Source: Bettongia penicillata ogilbyi | Lineage: Eukaryota; Chordata; Mammalia; Diprotodontia; Potoroidae | Direction: 5' to 3' | Assembly: GCA_023548195.1 (NCBI GenBank) | Contig: JAJHZJ010000311.1 | Span: 9,062,825-9,126,824 of the forward strand | Length of the DNA stretch: 64,000 bases | Part shown: in pieces, positions 44,940 through 55,489 of the stretch | How positions within the stretch are numbered: the first letter of the stretch is position 1 | Layout: every line of letters starts with the position of its first letter | Made by a program: the position numbers and the translations under genes | Notes under the pieces: generated by a model | Database searches by the model: none | The model's input: only the letters and a program-made list of their open reading frames with translations | What the model was told of the DNA's origin: nothing

Positions 44940-46250
44940 CAACAGTTCATAGAGATAGACCTTGGTTCGACCTCTACTCCAGACACACACAAGTCTGTCA
45001 ACATTGGTAATTTGCTTAAATGCTTAATCCTACAAATGACTTGCTAATTTAGCTTTATTTTTCATCACTCTGTATTTGTATTACTTTGTATTTGACAAAC
45101 ATAACTATGTCCCCACTTCTCCAACTCCTAATCTTAAAAAAAAAAGAAACAAAAACTTTTCATAGCATCAAAAAAGCATATTCAATTAAAAAGAAACCAG
45201 ATAACTCATTCTTCAATGGACAGCACTGAATTAAACACAACCTCTGCTTTTATGAAATTCAGTTTCATACCGGACTTCATTATAGTTTGCAAAATTTTTT
45301 TACATTCCTCTGTAAGTATCATTTTTGCTTACAACAGTCATTTGAAATGGTCAACAGTTATCTTTTTTTTTTTTTTGATAGACATGGGAGAGTCTTCTCC
45401 TATGTCCTGGATGAACGCAATGAGGAAGTAATACATCTATATTGTTATCAGACAAAGAAATATACCCCTTGTGCTCCTTAATATAGAAACCCTTACTATT
45501 ATTATGGTTTATTACTGTTCTGTTCTTATAACCCTTACTTGATGATTTCTTATATGATAAGATCTGTAACTATACTTTGTCATTTTCAGGAAGATAAAAA
45601 ACTCCTTCATTCTAAGGAATTCATATCCCTCTTCCTATGGAAGGGCCTGAAACATGTTCCTAAGTTCATTTGTGCAGTTGTCCTTTGCCTTCTTTTCCTA
45701 ATACTTCTATCCTGACAATGGTTAAGCCTTCCCTCTTCCACTTCGGAGCCTTTTTCTCTCCTCCCCATTGAAGACCCACTTTTCTTTCACTTAGGAATAC
45801 TTTTTTTCTTTCTACTAACCTGGAGTGTCAGAGCTATTCTTTGAGTCCCTTCACCTTCGCTTGCATAACCTACAATTGGAATACAGAGAACACTGACTTG
45901 GCTGTGGGGAAACATACAAAAATCAGTTATTTGATACAAGTCACTGCACAATTCCACTACTCTCTATTCTGGTTGAGATTTTTATGCTTGTCTTTAAGTG
46001 ACAAAGAAAATGAAATGAGCAAAAGAAAACTAATCTTTGTGGGTATTTACGCACCTCAATCCCAAGCACCTGGTTAAAACTTTTATAATTAATACCATCT
46101 CTTAATAACTTGACATTTAACTCCTTTTCCTTTGATTCTTCATTTCAGCATCAATTCTGTATCTAAATCCACATTCTATTTGGCCTTGCACCAACATCTT
46201 ATCTGTTTCAATAATGTGTCCCACTTGGGATATATTACTTGCCAGACTTA
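44940..46250. other. No recognised feature (possible MIR scrap)
   Basis: 44,960-45,060 weakly resembles a MIR ('cttggttcgacctctactcc', 'ggtaatttgcttaa'). The rest shows nothing that I recognise. Short frames are not supported as genes. Confidence 0.35.
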
Positions 46251-46254
46251 TGGA

Positions 46255-46501
46255 TAAGCAAACAATTTATGAATAAATAAGAGAATATTGTGAGGTATAA
46301 AATGGATAATTTTGATTATATCAAATAAAAATGGTTTTGTAAAAATATGACAAATGTAGTCAAGATCAGAAGGAAATTAGAAAATTGGGAAAATATTTTT
46401 AGAGATAGATTCTCTGATAAAGGTCTCATATAATATGTATGTATATATGTACATATATGTGTATATATGGACATACATACACACACATATATATGCATAT
46501 G

Positions 46502-46533
<32 letters not shown>

Positions 46534-47450
46534 AACTTTGTCAAATCTATAAGAATACAAGTCATTCCCCAGTTGACAAATGGTCAAAGGACATGAACAG
46601 GTAGTTTTCAGATGAAAGAACCAAAGCCATCTATAGTCATATGAAAAAATATTCTAAATCATTATTCATTAGAAAAATGCAAATAAAAACAGCTCTAAGC
46701 TACCACCCCACACCTGTCAGATTAGTTAAAATGATAGAAGGGAAAGCTACAAATGTTGCAGGAGATATGGAAAACCTGGGACACTAATTCAATGTTGGAA
46801 CTGCCAAGGAGTCCAATCATTTTGGAAAGCAAATTGGAATTATGGCCAAAGAGTTATAAAACAGCCTATGCCACTATTAGGTCTGTTTCCCAGATGATTA
46901 GGGGAAAAGGAAAAGAGAAACTATGTGTTCTAAAATATTTATAGCAGCTCTGTTTGTGGTGACAAAGAAGTGGAAATTACAGGGATGCCCATCAATTGGG
47001 GAAGGTCTGAACAAGTTGTAGTATACAATTGTGATGAAATAATACCATGCTATAAGGAATGATGAGCTCAATGATTTCAAAAAACCTTGGAAAGACTTTC
47101 ACAAAAAAGTAAAGAGTAGAATGATGAGAAACAAGAGAATGGTCTACACAGTAAACCCAATACTATTTTAAGCATGACTTTGAGCAACCAAGTCATTTTG
47201 ATTATTATAAATACCCCAATTAACTATAAGTTATAAGAAGGTGCTATCTGTATTCAGAGAAAGAAGTGATAAATAGAAGCATATTAGTATGGATATGTGG
47301 GTACACATACACGCATACATACTTGTGTCTAAAGCCCTCTCTAGGGCAGGGGAGGGGAGGGAGGGAAAAACAAAGTTACATGATATCTTTATTAAATATT
47401 TAAAAGGGAAAGCATGTTGTACAGAATAGATTTGCAGTTTAATGTGGGGA
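46255..47450 (+). mobile_element. L1 ORF2 3' part and 3' UTR, TATG-rich subfamily
   Basis: ORF2 C-terminal text ('aaaatggataattttgatta', 'gaatacaagtcattccccag', 'gacaaatggtcaaaggacat', 'gcccatcaattggggaaggt'), then the 3' UTR ending 'gcatgttgtacagaatagat'/'ttgcagttt'. A TATG/TA tract (46,430-46,535) is inserted in the ORF2 part. Many stops. Confidence 0.8.
46430..46535. repeat. TATG/TA microsatellite inside L1 ORF2
   Basis: About 100 bases of TATG, TACA and TATA units between 'aaaggtctcatataat' and 'aactttgtcaaatctataag'. Other L1 copies have ORF2 text such as 'tttctgaaataaatatagag' at this place. Confidence 0.85.
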
Positions 47451-47974
47451 AAAAAAAGAGTTAACTTTTAAAAATGAGTTTCTGTTACAAAAAAGAATTT
47501 ATTACATCCTAAAACCAAAAAAATTAAATATATACTTTGCCTCACTCTGTCAATCTGTTCTATCAATTTGTTTTATTCTCTCATTGATCCACTTATATTT
47601 CCTTGTTTCCCTTGTAGGGTCTTGACAACTACCTTCTTTTATTTCTTTAGTTTTCCTTTTCAGGTTCTGCTTCTTAAAGGTCCTAAAGTATCTTTAATCC
47701 TTTTTTCCTCTTTCAACTAAGAAGTAAAATCTTGACCAGAAGAAACTTTTCCTTCAATTTTTCTGCAATTTCTCCTCCCCAAATCCAAACTCTGGTTTAC
47801 TTCATTTGTACAAACCCTGGTGCTACCTTCCTCTGTCTTCATCTCAAATCCACCACTTTTCTCCCACAGATGCCAAGAGAAGTTAATGATTGATCACCTA
47901 GTTCATTTTCTAGTCTACCTAATTCACCCCTTCATTTTACAGATGAAGCTATATTTATAGATGTCGGCTTCACA
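47451..47974. other. No recognised feature
   Basis: T/C-rich sequence. The final 90 bases ('cattttacagatgaagctat') recall a MIR/CR1 fragment. No gene supported. Confidence 0.35.
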
Positions 47975-48215
47975 TTGTGGTAGATAGATTGCTAGATTTT
48001 GAATAAGCGAGACCCAAGTTCAAATCCTGCCTTAGACATTATCTGTGTGATGCTAGACAAGTTTCATTTAACATCTGTTTGCTTCAGTTTCCTCATCTGT
48101 AATATAGGGACAATAATAGCACCTTTAACCCAAAGCTATTGTGAGATCAAATAAGATAATATTTGTAAAATGCCTTGTAAATCTTAAAGGCCTATATAAA
48201 TACTAATTATTTATT
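47975..48215 (+). mobile_element. CORE-SINE, first of three in tandem
   Basis: 'caagttcaaatcctgcctta', 'cagtttcctcatctgtaata', 'gggacaataatagcaccttt' and 'taaatactaattatttatt'. All the parts of the SINE at 12,070-12,320 appear in order. Confidence 0.85.
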
Positions 48216-48490
48216 GCAAATGTAGTCATGTGGCTTAGTGGATAGAATACTGGTCCAGGAGTTAGAAGGTCTGTCTTCAAATCCTGCTTCAGACACTTAC
48301 CAGCAATGTGACTCTGGGCAAGTCACTTAACTTTTGCCTGCCTCGGTTTCCTCATGTGTAATATGAGGATAATGATAGTAACAAAATGCCAAGTATGTTG
48401 TGATAGCATTTGTAATGAGATAACATTTGTAAAATGCTTTGCTAAACTTAAAGTCATATATATATATATATAAGAAATAGCTATTTATTA
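48216..48490 (+). mobile_element. CORE-SINE, second of three in tandem
   Basis: 'ggcttagtggatagaatact', 'caaatcctgcttcagacact', 'gactctgggcaagtcactta', 'tttcctcatgtgtaatatga'. Contains a TA run at 48,458-48,472 and ends 'aatagctatttatta'. Confidence 0.85.
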
Positions 48491-48758
48491 CAAAAGCACA
48501 TGACTCAGTGACTAGAACCCTGGGAAAAAAAAACAGTCAGGAAGACTGGAGTTTGTAGCCTGCCTCAGACACTTACAAGCTAGGAGGAAAATCTGGTAAG
48601 ACCTGGGCACGGCACTTAACCTCTGTCTGCCTCAGTCTCCTCATCTTTAAAATGAGTATCCATAATCTCACCTCCCTCCTTGGGTTATAGTGAAAATAAA
48701 ACACTTTTTAAAGTTATAAAGTAATTTGAAAAATTGGAAGTGCTTTGTAAATGTTAGA
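48491..48758 (+). mobile_element. CORE-SINE, third of three in tandem
   Basis: 'gactcagtgactagaaccct', 'gcctgcctcagacacttaca', 'ctgcctcagtctcctcatct', 'ttaaaatgagtatccataat', 'gaagtgctttgtaaatgtta'. Slightly more diverged than the other two, with small insertions. Confidence 0.8.
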
Positions 48759-48779
48759 TTGATGATGGTGGTGAGGAGG

Positions 48780-48915
48780 AGAATGTGGAGAAAGATGAGA
48801 GAATTAAGCTCCAGAAAGTTGCTCAGTTCCACACAGATAAAAAAAATGGCAGAGATAAGATTTCAGTCCAGGTTCTTTGACTTCAACCCAGCCCTTCTTC
48901 AATTACACCACAAGG
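48780..48915 (-). mobile_element. MIR fragment, antisense
   Basis: 'agagaattaagctccagaaa', 'gttgctcagttccacacaga', 'ggcagagataagatttcagt' and 'aggttctttgacttcaaccc' match the antisense MIR order. The open frame across it is incidental. Confidence 0.6.
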
Positions 48916-49129
48916 AGCTAGGGACAGAACAGTGCCTGGTTCCATATACAACTGTTGAAGAATCTGTGGATAGAAAAAATACTTTTGAGAGGTGAGAAGC
49001 TCCAAAAACGACGCATTTAATATTTTTACTTTTCTACATTTGTGATGTAGAAATAAATGACCCTAATAAATGGTCCATTTTTGTGAAGGCACATACAGAT
49101 GAGAAATACATATACAACTTTCTATACTT

Positions 49130-49570
49130 ATTCAACATTCTCTAAAAGTCTATTATATTTAGTGTTCCTAAAACCTTATTCATTTCTTGTTTCTTATTTA
49201 TTTTATAGTTAACTTTCTCTAGGTCTGAGGGGTAAATGGTCCCTCACTATTATAGTCTTATTTTTTATTTCCTCCTGAAACTCATTTAGAATTTCTTTTA
49301 AGACTTTCGGTCCTGGGGTATTTGGTGCATGTATGTTCAGTACTGATATCCATTGTCTGTGATACCTTGTATTTTATGTAGGCATCTACTGACATTTGGG
49401 ATCATGAATTTTTTTTTCTATTAGATTAAGTATTCTCTTTTCCCTCAAATATCTATATTGCCTTGTACAGTGCTTTTATGATTGTAATGAAAATATCTTT
49501 TCTCTGTTATCCTGTATGGGGTCATGTAATGGCAATCAAAACAGATTCTTTTGCTGTTTTTGTTTTAGAA
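49130..49570 (-). mobile_element. L1 ORF2 endonuclease-region fragment, antisense
   Basis: 'aggtctgaggggtaaatggt', 'ccctcactattatagtctta', 'tatttggtgcatgtatgttc' and 'tccattgtctgtgatacctt' follow the antisense L1 ORF2 5' half (tctgtgaggggtgg ... ccattattatggttttg ... tttggtgcatatatgtt). Confidence 0.65.
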
Positions 49571-49649
49571 TAATCAAGTCCCTCTGATTGAATTTTGCCT
49601 TTATCAATCAAGAGTCTTTACAAGGAGTAAAGTACAGAAACAAGAGTTT

Positions 49650-50465
49650 CTTTAACTGGGAATAGTATATGTATTTGTATTGTTAATTATTTTAATGTGA
49701 TTAAAGATTTTCCCCACCCATTAATGGGCCTGACTATTAAGGGGAGTTTGATTAGGGATGATTTATGGGAAGGACCAAGCCTTTTGTTAATGAGGCACTG
49801 GTTCTCAAGGGTTGCAATGCCTTCTGGCTCTAAAAAAAGGGTACAAATACTCTGCATTGAGGTTTTACTTTGGGGTTTGGTTTTTGGTAAGGTTTGAGTG
49901 GCAGATGAGAACTCTGGGAAGTCACTAAGGAGTCCCCCTCCCCTGGCTTTCAGAACTCAGATGTTGTACTTCCCTCTCTGGTACCAATGGTCAGAGAGTT
50001 GTACCTATCTGTTTAATTATGCTCAGGCAGAGGAAGCCATCTCTGTTGATTACTTTGGGACTTACTGACTGGTTGTTTGTCCAGATGAGGAAAGCCGCTA
50101 AGGACCTCCCCACCCCATCTTTGAGAACCCAGATGTCATGCTTCCCTCTCTGGGATCCAATTGTCTGTTGAATTCAGGCAGAAGAAGCCATGTCTGTTAA
50201 TTCTTTGATTTCTCTTTATTTTATTTGAAAATCAGGGTGCTGATTCTCTGAACTAACTGAATGATATGTGTACTTGGTTAAAGGAACGATACATGTGCTT
50301 GATTAAAGTGATTGTTAAGCCCTTGAAAGTTGTTTTCCTTCTATGAATGCAGAACCTATGATAGCAGGCCCCCCCTGTGAATGTTGGGGTGCTTACTGCT
50401 ACAGGTGCTTATATTCTGATAAAAGTATCCCATCAAATAAATCCAGTTTCTGACACTGTTTAAAA
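49650..50465 (+). mobile_element. LTR-like block with internal duplication
   Basis: Roughly 0.8 kb with features of a retroviral-type LTR: a direct imperfect duplication (49,904-50,057 and 50,084-50,207) as in U3 enhancers, and a polyadenylation signal AATAAA at about 50,437 near the end. I remember similar text as a dispersed marsupial repeat but cannot name it. Ends and target duplication were not resolved, so solo LTR is only the best guess. No internal retroviral gene adjoins it. Confidence 0.45.
49904..50207 (+). repeat. Imperfect tandem duplication (154 and 124 bp)
   Basis: Unit A 49,904-50,057 and unit B 50,084-50,207 share 'cagatgt', 'cttccctctctgg', 'ttcaggcag'/'ctcaggcag', 'gaagccat' and 'ctgtt' in the same order. 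Unit B has a roughly 30-base deletion. Confidence 0.75.
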
Positions 50466-50471
50466 AATAAG

Positions 50472-51445
50472 ATTGCTGAATACAAGTCATTCCCCAATCG
50501 ATAAATGTCAGAGGAAGACATTAAAGTTATCTATGGTCATATGAAAAATATGCTCTAAATCATTATTGGTTAGAGAGATGCAAATCTGAGGTACCACATT
50601 GCACCTATCAGATTGGCTAACATGACAAAACAGGAAGATGATAAATGTCAGAGAAGATGTGGGAGAGTTGGGACGCTAATTCATCACTGGCTGAGCTGTG
50701 AGCTGATCCAAACATTCTGGAGAGGAATTTGGAACTATGCTCAAAAGGCTACAAAAGTTTACATACCCTTTGACCCAGCTATACTGCTTCTAGAACTGTA
50801 TCCCAAAGAGATCATAAAAATGAGAAGAGGACCCACATGTACAAAAATATTTACAGCAACTCTTTTTGTAGTGGCCAAGAACTGGAAATCAAGAAGATAC
50901 CCATCAATTGGACAATGGCTGAACAAGTTGTGGTATATGAATACAATGGAATACTTTTGTGCTGTAAGAAATGACAGACAGGTGGACTTCAGAAAAACCT
51001 GAAAAGACTTATATGAATTAATACTCAGTGAAATGGGCAGAACCAGGAGAACATCATGCATAGTAATAGCCACAGTATGCAAGGACTGTTTCTCATAGAC
51101 TCAACCCTTTACAGCAATGCAAGGAACTAAAACATTTCCAAAGGACTCTTGATGCAAAATGCCATCCACATCCAGAGGAAGAACTATAAATTTGGAACAC
51201 AAGATGAAGCAAACTATTTTCTTTTTTATTTTGTTTTTTTTCTCATAGTTTCTCCCATTCATTCATTTTAATTCTTCTATGCTACATGACTAAAGTGGAA
51301 ATGTGTTTAATAAGAAAGTATGTGTAGAACCCATATAAGATTGCATGCCTTCTCAGGGAGCGGTGAAGAGGAAGGGGGAGAAAATTTAAAATGTATGGAA
51401 GTGATTGTTGAAAACTGAAAACAAACAAATTAATGTACAAAAATA
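50472..51445 (+). mobile_element. L1 3' end
   Basis: Starts in ORF2 ('gaatacaagtcattccccaa'). An open part 50,613-51,002 codes the last ORF2 segment (CCHC-like 'cagagaagatgtgggag' region, 'ggctgaacaagttgtggtat'). The 3' UTR runs to an A-rich end near 51,440. It aligns with 60,866-62,385 throughout. 5'-truncated, one of the better preserved L1 ends here. Confidence 0.85.
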
Positions 51446-52055
51446 AAGTAAGTTTGCCTTGGGGGACTCCCTGAGAGTTACTCTCTTTCTTCTTGATTTT
51501 ATTATTTTTCATAATGCTTCATTTTGCTATTGTTCTTGTCACCAGTTATTCTAAGATGACCAAGGCAAAGAGTATTCATGCATACTCTTGTAAGTATCCC
51601 AAACTCTCCATTGCACTTTTGTGTTTCCAGTCTATCTTCCTCTGTAGCACAGGCTATCTTTGTTCCTTTTATAGGTACCTCCATACCTTAAACCCGTGTG
51701 ACTTATGGGACCAAATAGCTGCATCCACATGAGTCTTTCCTATTAACAAACACATTGAACTCAGAGTTGGAGAGGGCCATAACCCAACTCATGACAGGGA
51801 GCATCAAACTTAGCTTAGGCCAAATGTAAGCTAACTAACGTTTGTCAGTTCATACTTGAAATTGAGCACCATAGAAATAAATGTTATAACTTATCAGTGC
51901 TATCTCATTTCAAAGCTAAAAGTTCAACATATGTATAAAATCAGAAGTGTCATTTGCAGTAAGTTGTCTCTTAGAAATTGAACTAGAGATCTATTGACCA
52001 TCATGCTTAGTATAGGGCTTCTCTCAAGCCTTGAAACATACGCTGTATAAGTACA
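51446..52055. other. No firmly recognised feature
   Basis: May be the downstream (RNase H to integrase side) continuation of the adjacent Ty3/gypsy remnant, but no motif was found. A short 3x repeat of about 12 bp (TATAAGTACAG) lies at 52,045-52,075. Confidence 0.35.
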
Positions 52056-52059
52056 GTAT

Positions 52060-52560
52060 AAGTACAGTATAAGGAGTTTGTCTGGTTCTATAGCTGTCAA
52101 CACCATTGCATAAGTTTCAATGAAATGTTTAGAAGCTTCTTCACATTTCTCATCCTGATAATATTCAAATGGTGTTGAAGTAGTCAGGCCAGACTCATTT
52201 TTCTTATCATTCTACTTTTGCTCCCTTATATAGCTGTGAGTGAGATACTTGAGAGGTTTAGTGATGATAGCTTAGTTCTTCATAAATTTTAAATAGAAGA
52301 TACAAAATACAAGACTAGTTCTCTGTTCGAAAGGGTTCTTGTTATGTCTTGGATGAAGGGCATTTTTATCTTTTCCAAATCAGAACTTATTTCCTGATGA
52401 GAAAATATGTGAACCTCATACTTGGTGGAAACTACAAAACGGGCACTTATCAATTGAAAGCTTTCTACTCCCATTTCCCTGCCATCATTAATCATTTCAA
52501 ATTTTCTTTCAATATCTTCCCAATGATGATAAAGTCATCCAGATATACCACCTACTACCA
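52060..52560 (-). pseudogene. Ty3/gypsy LTR-retrotransposon pol fossil (reverse transcriptase)
   Basis: Reading the minus strand, the RT catalytic box Y-L-D-D lies at 52,545-52,534 followed by F-I-I-I-G. After a gap with frameshifts come a K-C-x-F-C motif, then H-I-x-S and D-x-E-K-I-K (about 52,330-52,390), then a K-F-x-K-N block followed by K-P-L (about 52,240-52,300) and C-x-E-A (about 52,130). This order is diagnostic of Ty3/gypsy RT, including the connection to the RNase H domain. At least two frameshifts and several stops are present, so it is an old dead copy, comparable to the mammalian gypsy fossils. The part upstream of YLDD is cut off by an antisense L2 at 52,590. No LTRs, gag or integrase were found. 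Confidence 0.78.
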
Positions 52561-52589
52561 ATCTCTAAATATGCTAAATGAATAGATGA

Positions 52590-52740
52590 ATGAATGGGAA
52601 GTTTTTGTTTATTTATTAAATATAATATGCCAAGTGCCATGCTAAATAAGGAATATATAAATACTAAATAAAAAAATCCTTGCCCTTGAGGAACTAGCAT
52701 TATAGAAGGAGAGATAACACATATAAACATGAGATAGTCT
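52590..52740 (-). mobile_element. L2 3' end, antisense
   Basis: 'tgtttatttattaaatataa', 'tatgccaagtgccatgctaa', 'aaaatccttgcccttgagga' and 'actagcattatagaagg' are the antisense L2 3' end. Confidence 0.75.
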
Positions 52741-54115
52741 GGGAGGTTGTATTTTGTTCAGAGACATCATGGGGATGGAGAATGATGCCACTTTATTTAC
52801 AGTAGCAATGATAATAGGTATTTTATTGTAATTGCAATTTGAAGAGAGTACGGCTGAGAGGGAGGGCAGGGTAGGTTGCAGAGGGGATAGGATGGCAAGG
52901 TCCCATGGTCTGGAAGGCACAATAGGAAGGTAGGTAGGGTAAATATCAATAAAATGACTGGCGGCAAAATTTGAAGACTAATTTGGGCTAACTGCCTATA
53001 GTGAGTCAGGAAACACATTCACTCTTATGGGATCATTTTGTGAAGTTTGCTGTGCATAACATTAATGGAGTTGAGATGGAATTTCTTATACCCTATGATT
53101 CCAATGATCAACATATCTGAATAATTTGGCAAGCAGTTGTAGCTTTCCTCCCCGCAGTCTCCCTGTCTATCTTGTGCTCCTAGAAGTTGTCAGTGTCCCA
53201 GATATATCCACTGATCCAGGTACTGTAGACTCTAGGGTGGGAGTTCCAGAACTTGGCTCCTCCAGGAGGATGGAGCAAAACAGATGGCTACAAAAATATG
53301 TCTCGCATAGAACGTGAAGTATGGTTGGATCTGGCTATATACAGTGGGCCATATTTACTATAAATCATTGAAAAGGTACAGGAACCCCTAAAAACTCTTG
53401 GAATGAAAGCTAACATTGCTCGATTGTTACCACTAGCATGAAGATGGCTTTTCCCTATATTGGGTATATGGAAAATATTTGCTGCACAGGCCCAACACTG
53501 AAAACTCTTGGATGCTTAGTCAACTTGTCAAGGTAGCTTTCACTTGTGACATGAGAAACTGGATCCTCCCATTCCTCTTCCATTCCCATAACTTTTGATG
53601 ATTCAGATTAATCACAGGGCTCTGTGATAGTGACTTTGAATGATAAATTCTTCTCATCTTTAATGAGGATTTCAGTCACAGAAAAACTATCGGTGATTTT
53701 TTTATTTGTTTGTTTCTGTAATCAGAAATCACAGGAATCAATTCTGTGCACTGTTCCATAGAACATCCAACATTGTAAGAGTGTTGCAAGTTAAGTAAGA
53801 ATGAATCAGTTTTCTTTTTCAGTTGATTCTATCAATCCATGGAGAGTCACCAAAATCAAACTTCTTTGGATCCACTTTCAATATTTCAGGAAGATTAGCA
53901 CCTCTGATAGGAGGATGAGTCAATTCTTTTGATATTTCTTTCAAATCTGTCCATGAGTTAGGGAGGTGTATATCCAAGTGTGTGAAGACTTCCCCCCATG
54001 GAATGGGTGGGTAAGAACAATTTGTTCCAACAGCAATATAGACTGCTGAAGCATGTGCTCTGAAGCTCTTAGAGCCTAGTCACATGTTGAAAATGACAAG
54101 GTTATCCACAAGGTC
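52741..54115. other. No recognised feature
   Basis: About 1.4 kb. Fairly long frames on both strands lack domains. Position beside the gypsy fossil makes upstream gag/protease remnants conceivable on the minus strand (for example 53,800-54,020), but no CCHC, DTG/DSG or other motif could be found. Confidence 0.35.
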
Positions 54116-54119
54116 ATCC

Positions 54120-54290
54120 AGGATGGCATCCTGGGCCATCTCTAGTAGTCCTGACTTTTGTCTTGCCACTGGACTTTAGTGACTGGAGGAGAGGGTGAGG
54201 TGGACATCTTTTTGCAACTCTGCTACACTTAAATCCAATTCACCCATTAATCAGGACATCCTCAATGATGTAATTTGTCCTTTTTCTAAA
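54120..54290 (+). repeat. Dispersed repeat 3' tail
   Basis: 'gcatcctgggccatctctag', 'tagtcctgacttttgtcttg', 'ccactggactttagtgac', 'tgctacacttaaatccaatt' parallel the last 200 bases of the insertion at 23,326-23,830 and the piece at 19,641-19,740. Confidence 0.6.
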
Positions 54291-54359
54291 TGCAACAGAT
54301 TAAAATACTCAAGCTTATAATCATGTACAGTAACAGTCCTAGATCAATCTTGTATAATA

Positions 54360-54600
54360 CAAGAAAGCTTGCATTTATACAATACTTTTCAATGTTTGCA
54401 AAGCATGTTACAGATATTAATTTATTTTTTCCCTCTCAACAGTCCCTGTGATGTAGGTTCTATTATTATCTCCATTTTACAGATGAGGAAACTGAGGCAG
54501 AAAAACTTTCAATGATTTGCCAAGCGTTACTTGGTTAATAAGGATGTCAGACAAAGAGTTTATCCAAAATCTAGGATTCTAACCACTAGAAAATTTATCT
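54360..54600 (-). mobile_element. MIR SINE, antisense
   Basis: 'caatgtttgcaaagcatgtt', 'attattatctccattttaca', 'gatgaggaaactgaggcaga' and 'ctaggattctaaccactaga'. Near complete. Confidence 0.85.
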
Positions 54601-55024
54601 CCCTCATTTTTACCATAGACACAATGAAATATGACAGCTCTGACTAGTTGGAGAACAAAATACAACAAAGAAAAACAGTCTTAAAAATGGGAAAGCTGTA
54701 GAATTGTAGGGGATTCCATAAATTACTGCTAAACTGACTTAAACATCCGCACTTAAAATTCATCTTGAATAAATCCCTCACATATGAAATTAAAGGTCCC
54801 GAGGACAGTACCCTATCTCATTCAGGAGCAATGACCAGGGTTTAGGCAGTCAGGCAATTACTCATCCCAGTGTCACATGTGGAAGCTTTGTCTCATTTTA
54901 AAACTGTTTGTAAATGATAATGTTTTTAAAAATCCTGTGATGCAATAGTAAATATAGCAATTCATGAATCATAATGTGTGGTCTTACAAGGAACAGAACT
55001 ATATCTCCAAAAATCTCCATAACA
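54601..55024. other. No recognised feature
   Basis: AT-rich sequence between two antisense MIRs; nothing recognised. Confidence 0.4.
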
Positions 55025-55235
55025 ATAGCAAACAATGCTTTAAGGTTTGCAAATCTCTTTACATATAATATTTCCATTATTCCTCACAGCAATTCTGTAT
55101 GGTAGATGCTATTACTATCCCAATCTTATAGATGAGAAAACTTAAGAGAGGATATATATCTAAGGGAAGAGTGAAACTCAAGTTTTCCAGAGTCCATGTT
55201 CAGGACTCTATCCACTATGTCACCTAGCTGTCCAT
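55025..55235 (-). mobile_element. MIR-type CORE-SINE, antisense
   Basis: 'gctttaaggtttgcaaatct', 'tcacagcaattctgtatggt', 'agatgagaaaacttaagaga' and the 5' end 'ctatccactatgtcacctag' in antisense order. Confidence 0.75.
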
Positions 55236-55304
55236 TCAATTTAGTGACAAAAAAATGGTGATATTGCCTCACAAAAAAAAGTCATAGGATCATCATGTTG
55301 ATTT

Positions 55305-55450
55305 CTAACCACAGGGAAACTGAGAGGACATTTAGTCCAACATCATCATTTTAAAGATGATGAAACTAAGAAAAGTATTTAAAGTATTTAAGGCAACATT
55401 TTAAACCAGCTCTTCTTGACTCTATGTCCAGTGCCTTCTCTGCTAAGTTC
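55305..55450 (+). mobile_element. SINE/CR1-tail type fragment
   Basis: 'ggaaactgagaggacattta', 'gtccaacatcatcattttaa' and 'agatgatgaaactaagaaaa' recall the dispersed 'gtcatctagtccaacccc ... acagatgaggaaactgag' element. Old and partial. Confidence 0.5.
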
Positions 55451-55489
55451 CGCTATCTATAAAGTCATGATTTTTCTCCAAATTACCCA

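Noticed and set aside
47975..48758. CRISPR-like or satellite array
   Set aside because: The three units are individually recognisable SINEs with divergent sequence and no spacer-repeat structure.
52045..52075. Short tandem repeat as a regulatory array
   Set aside because: Only about three 12-bp units in unconstrained-looking sequence; no evidence of function.
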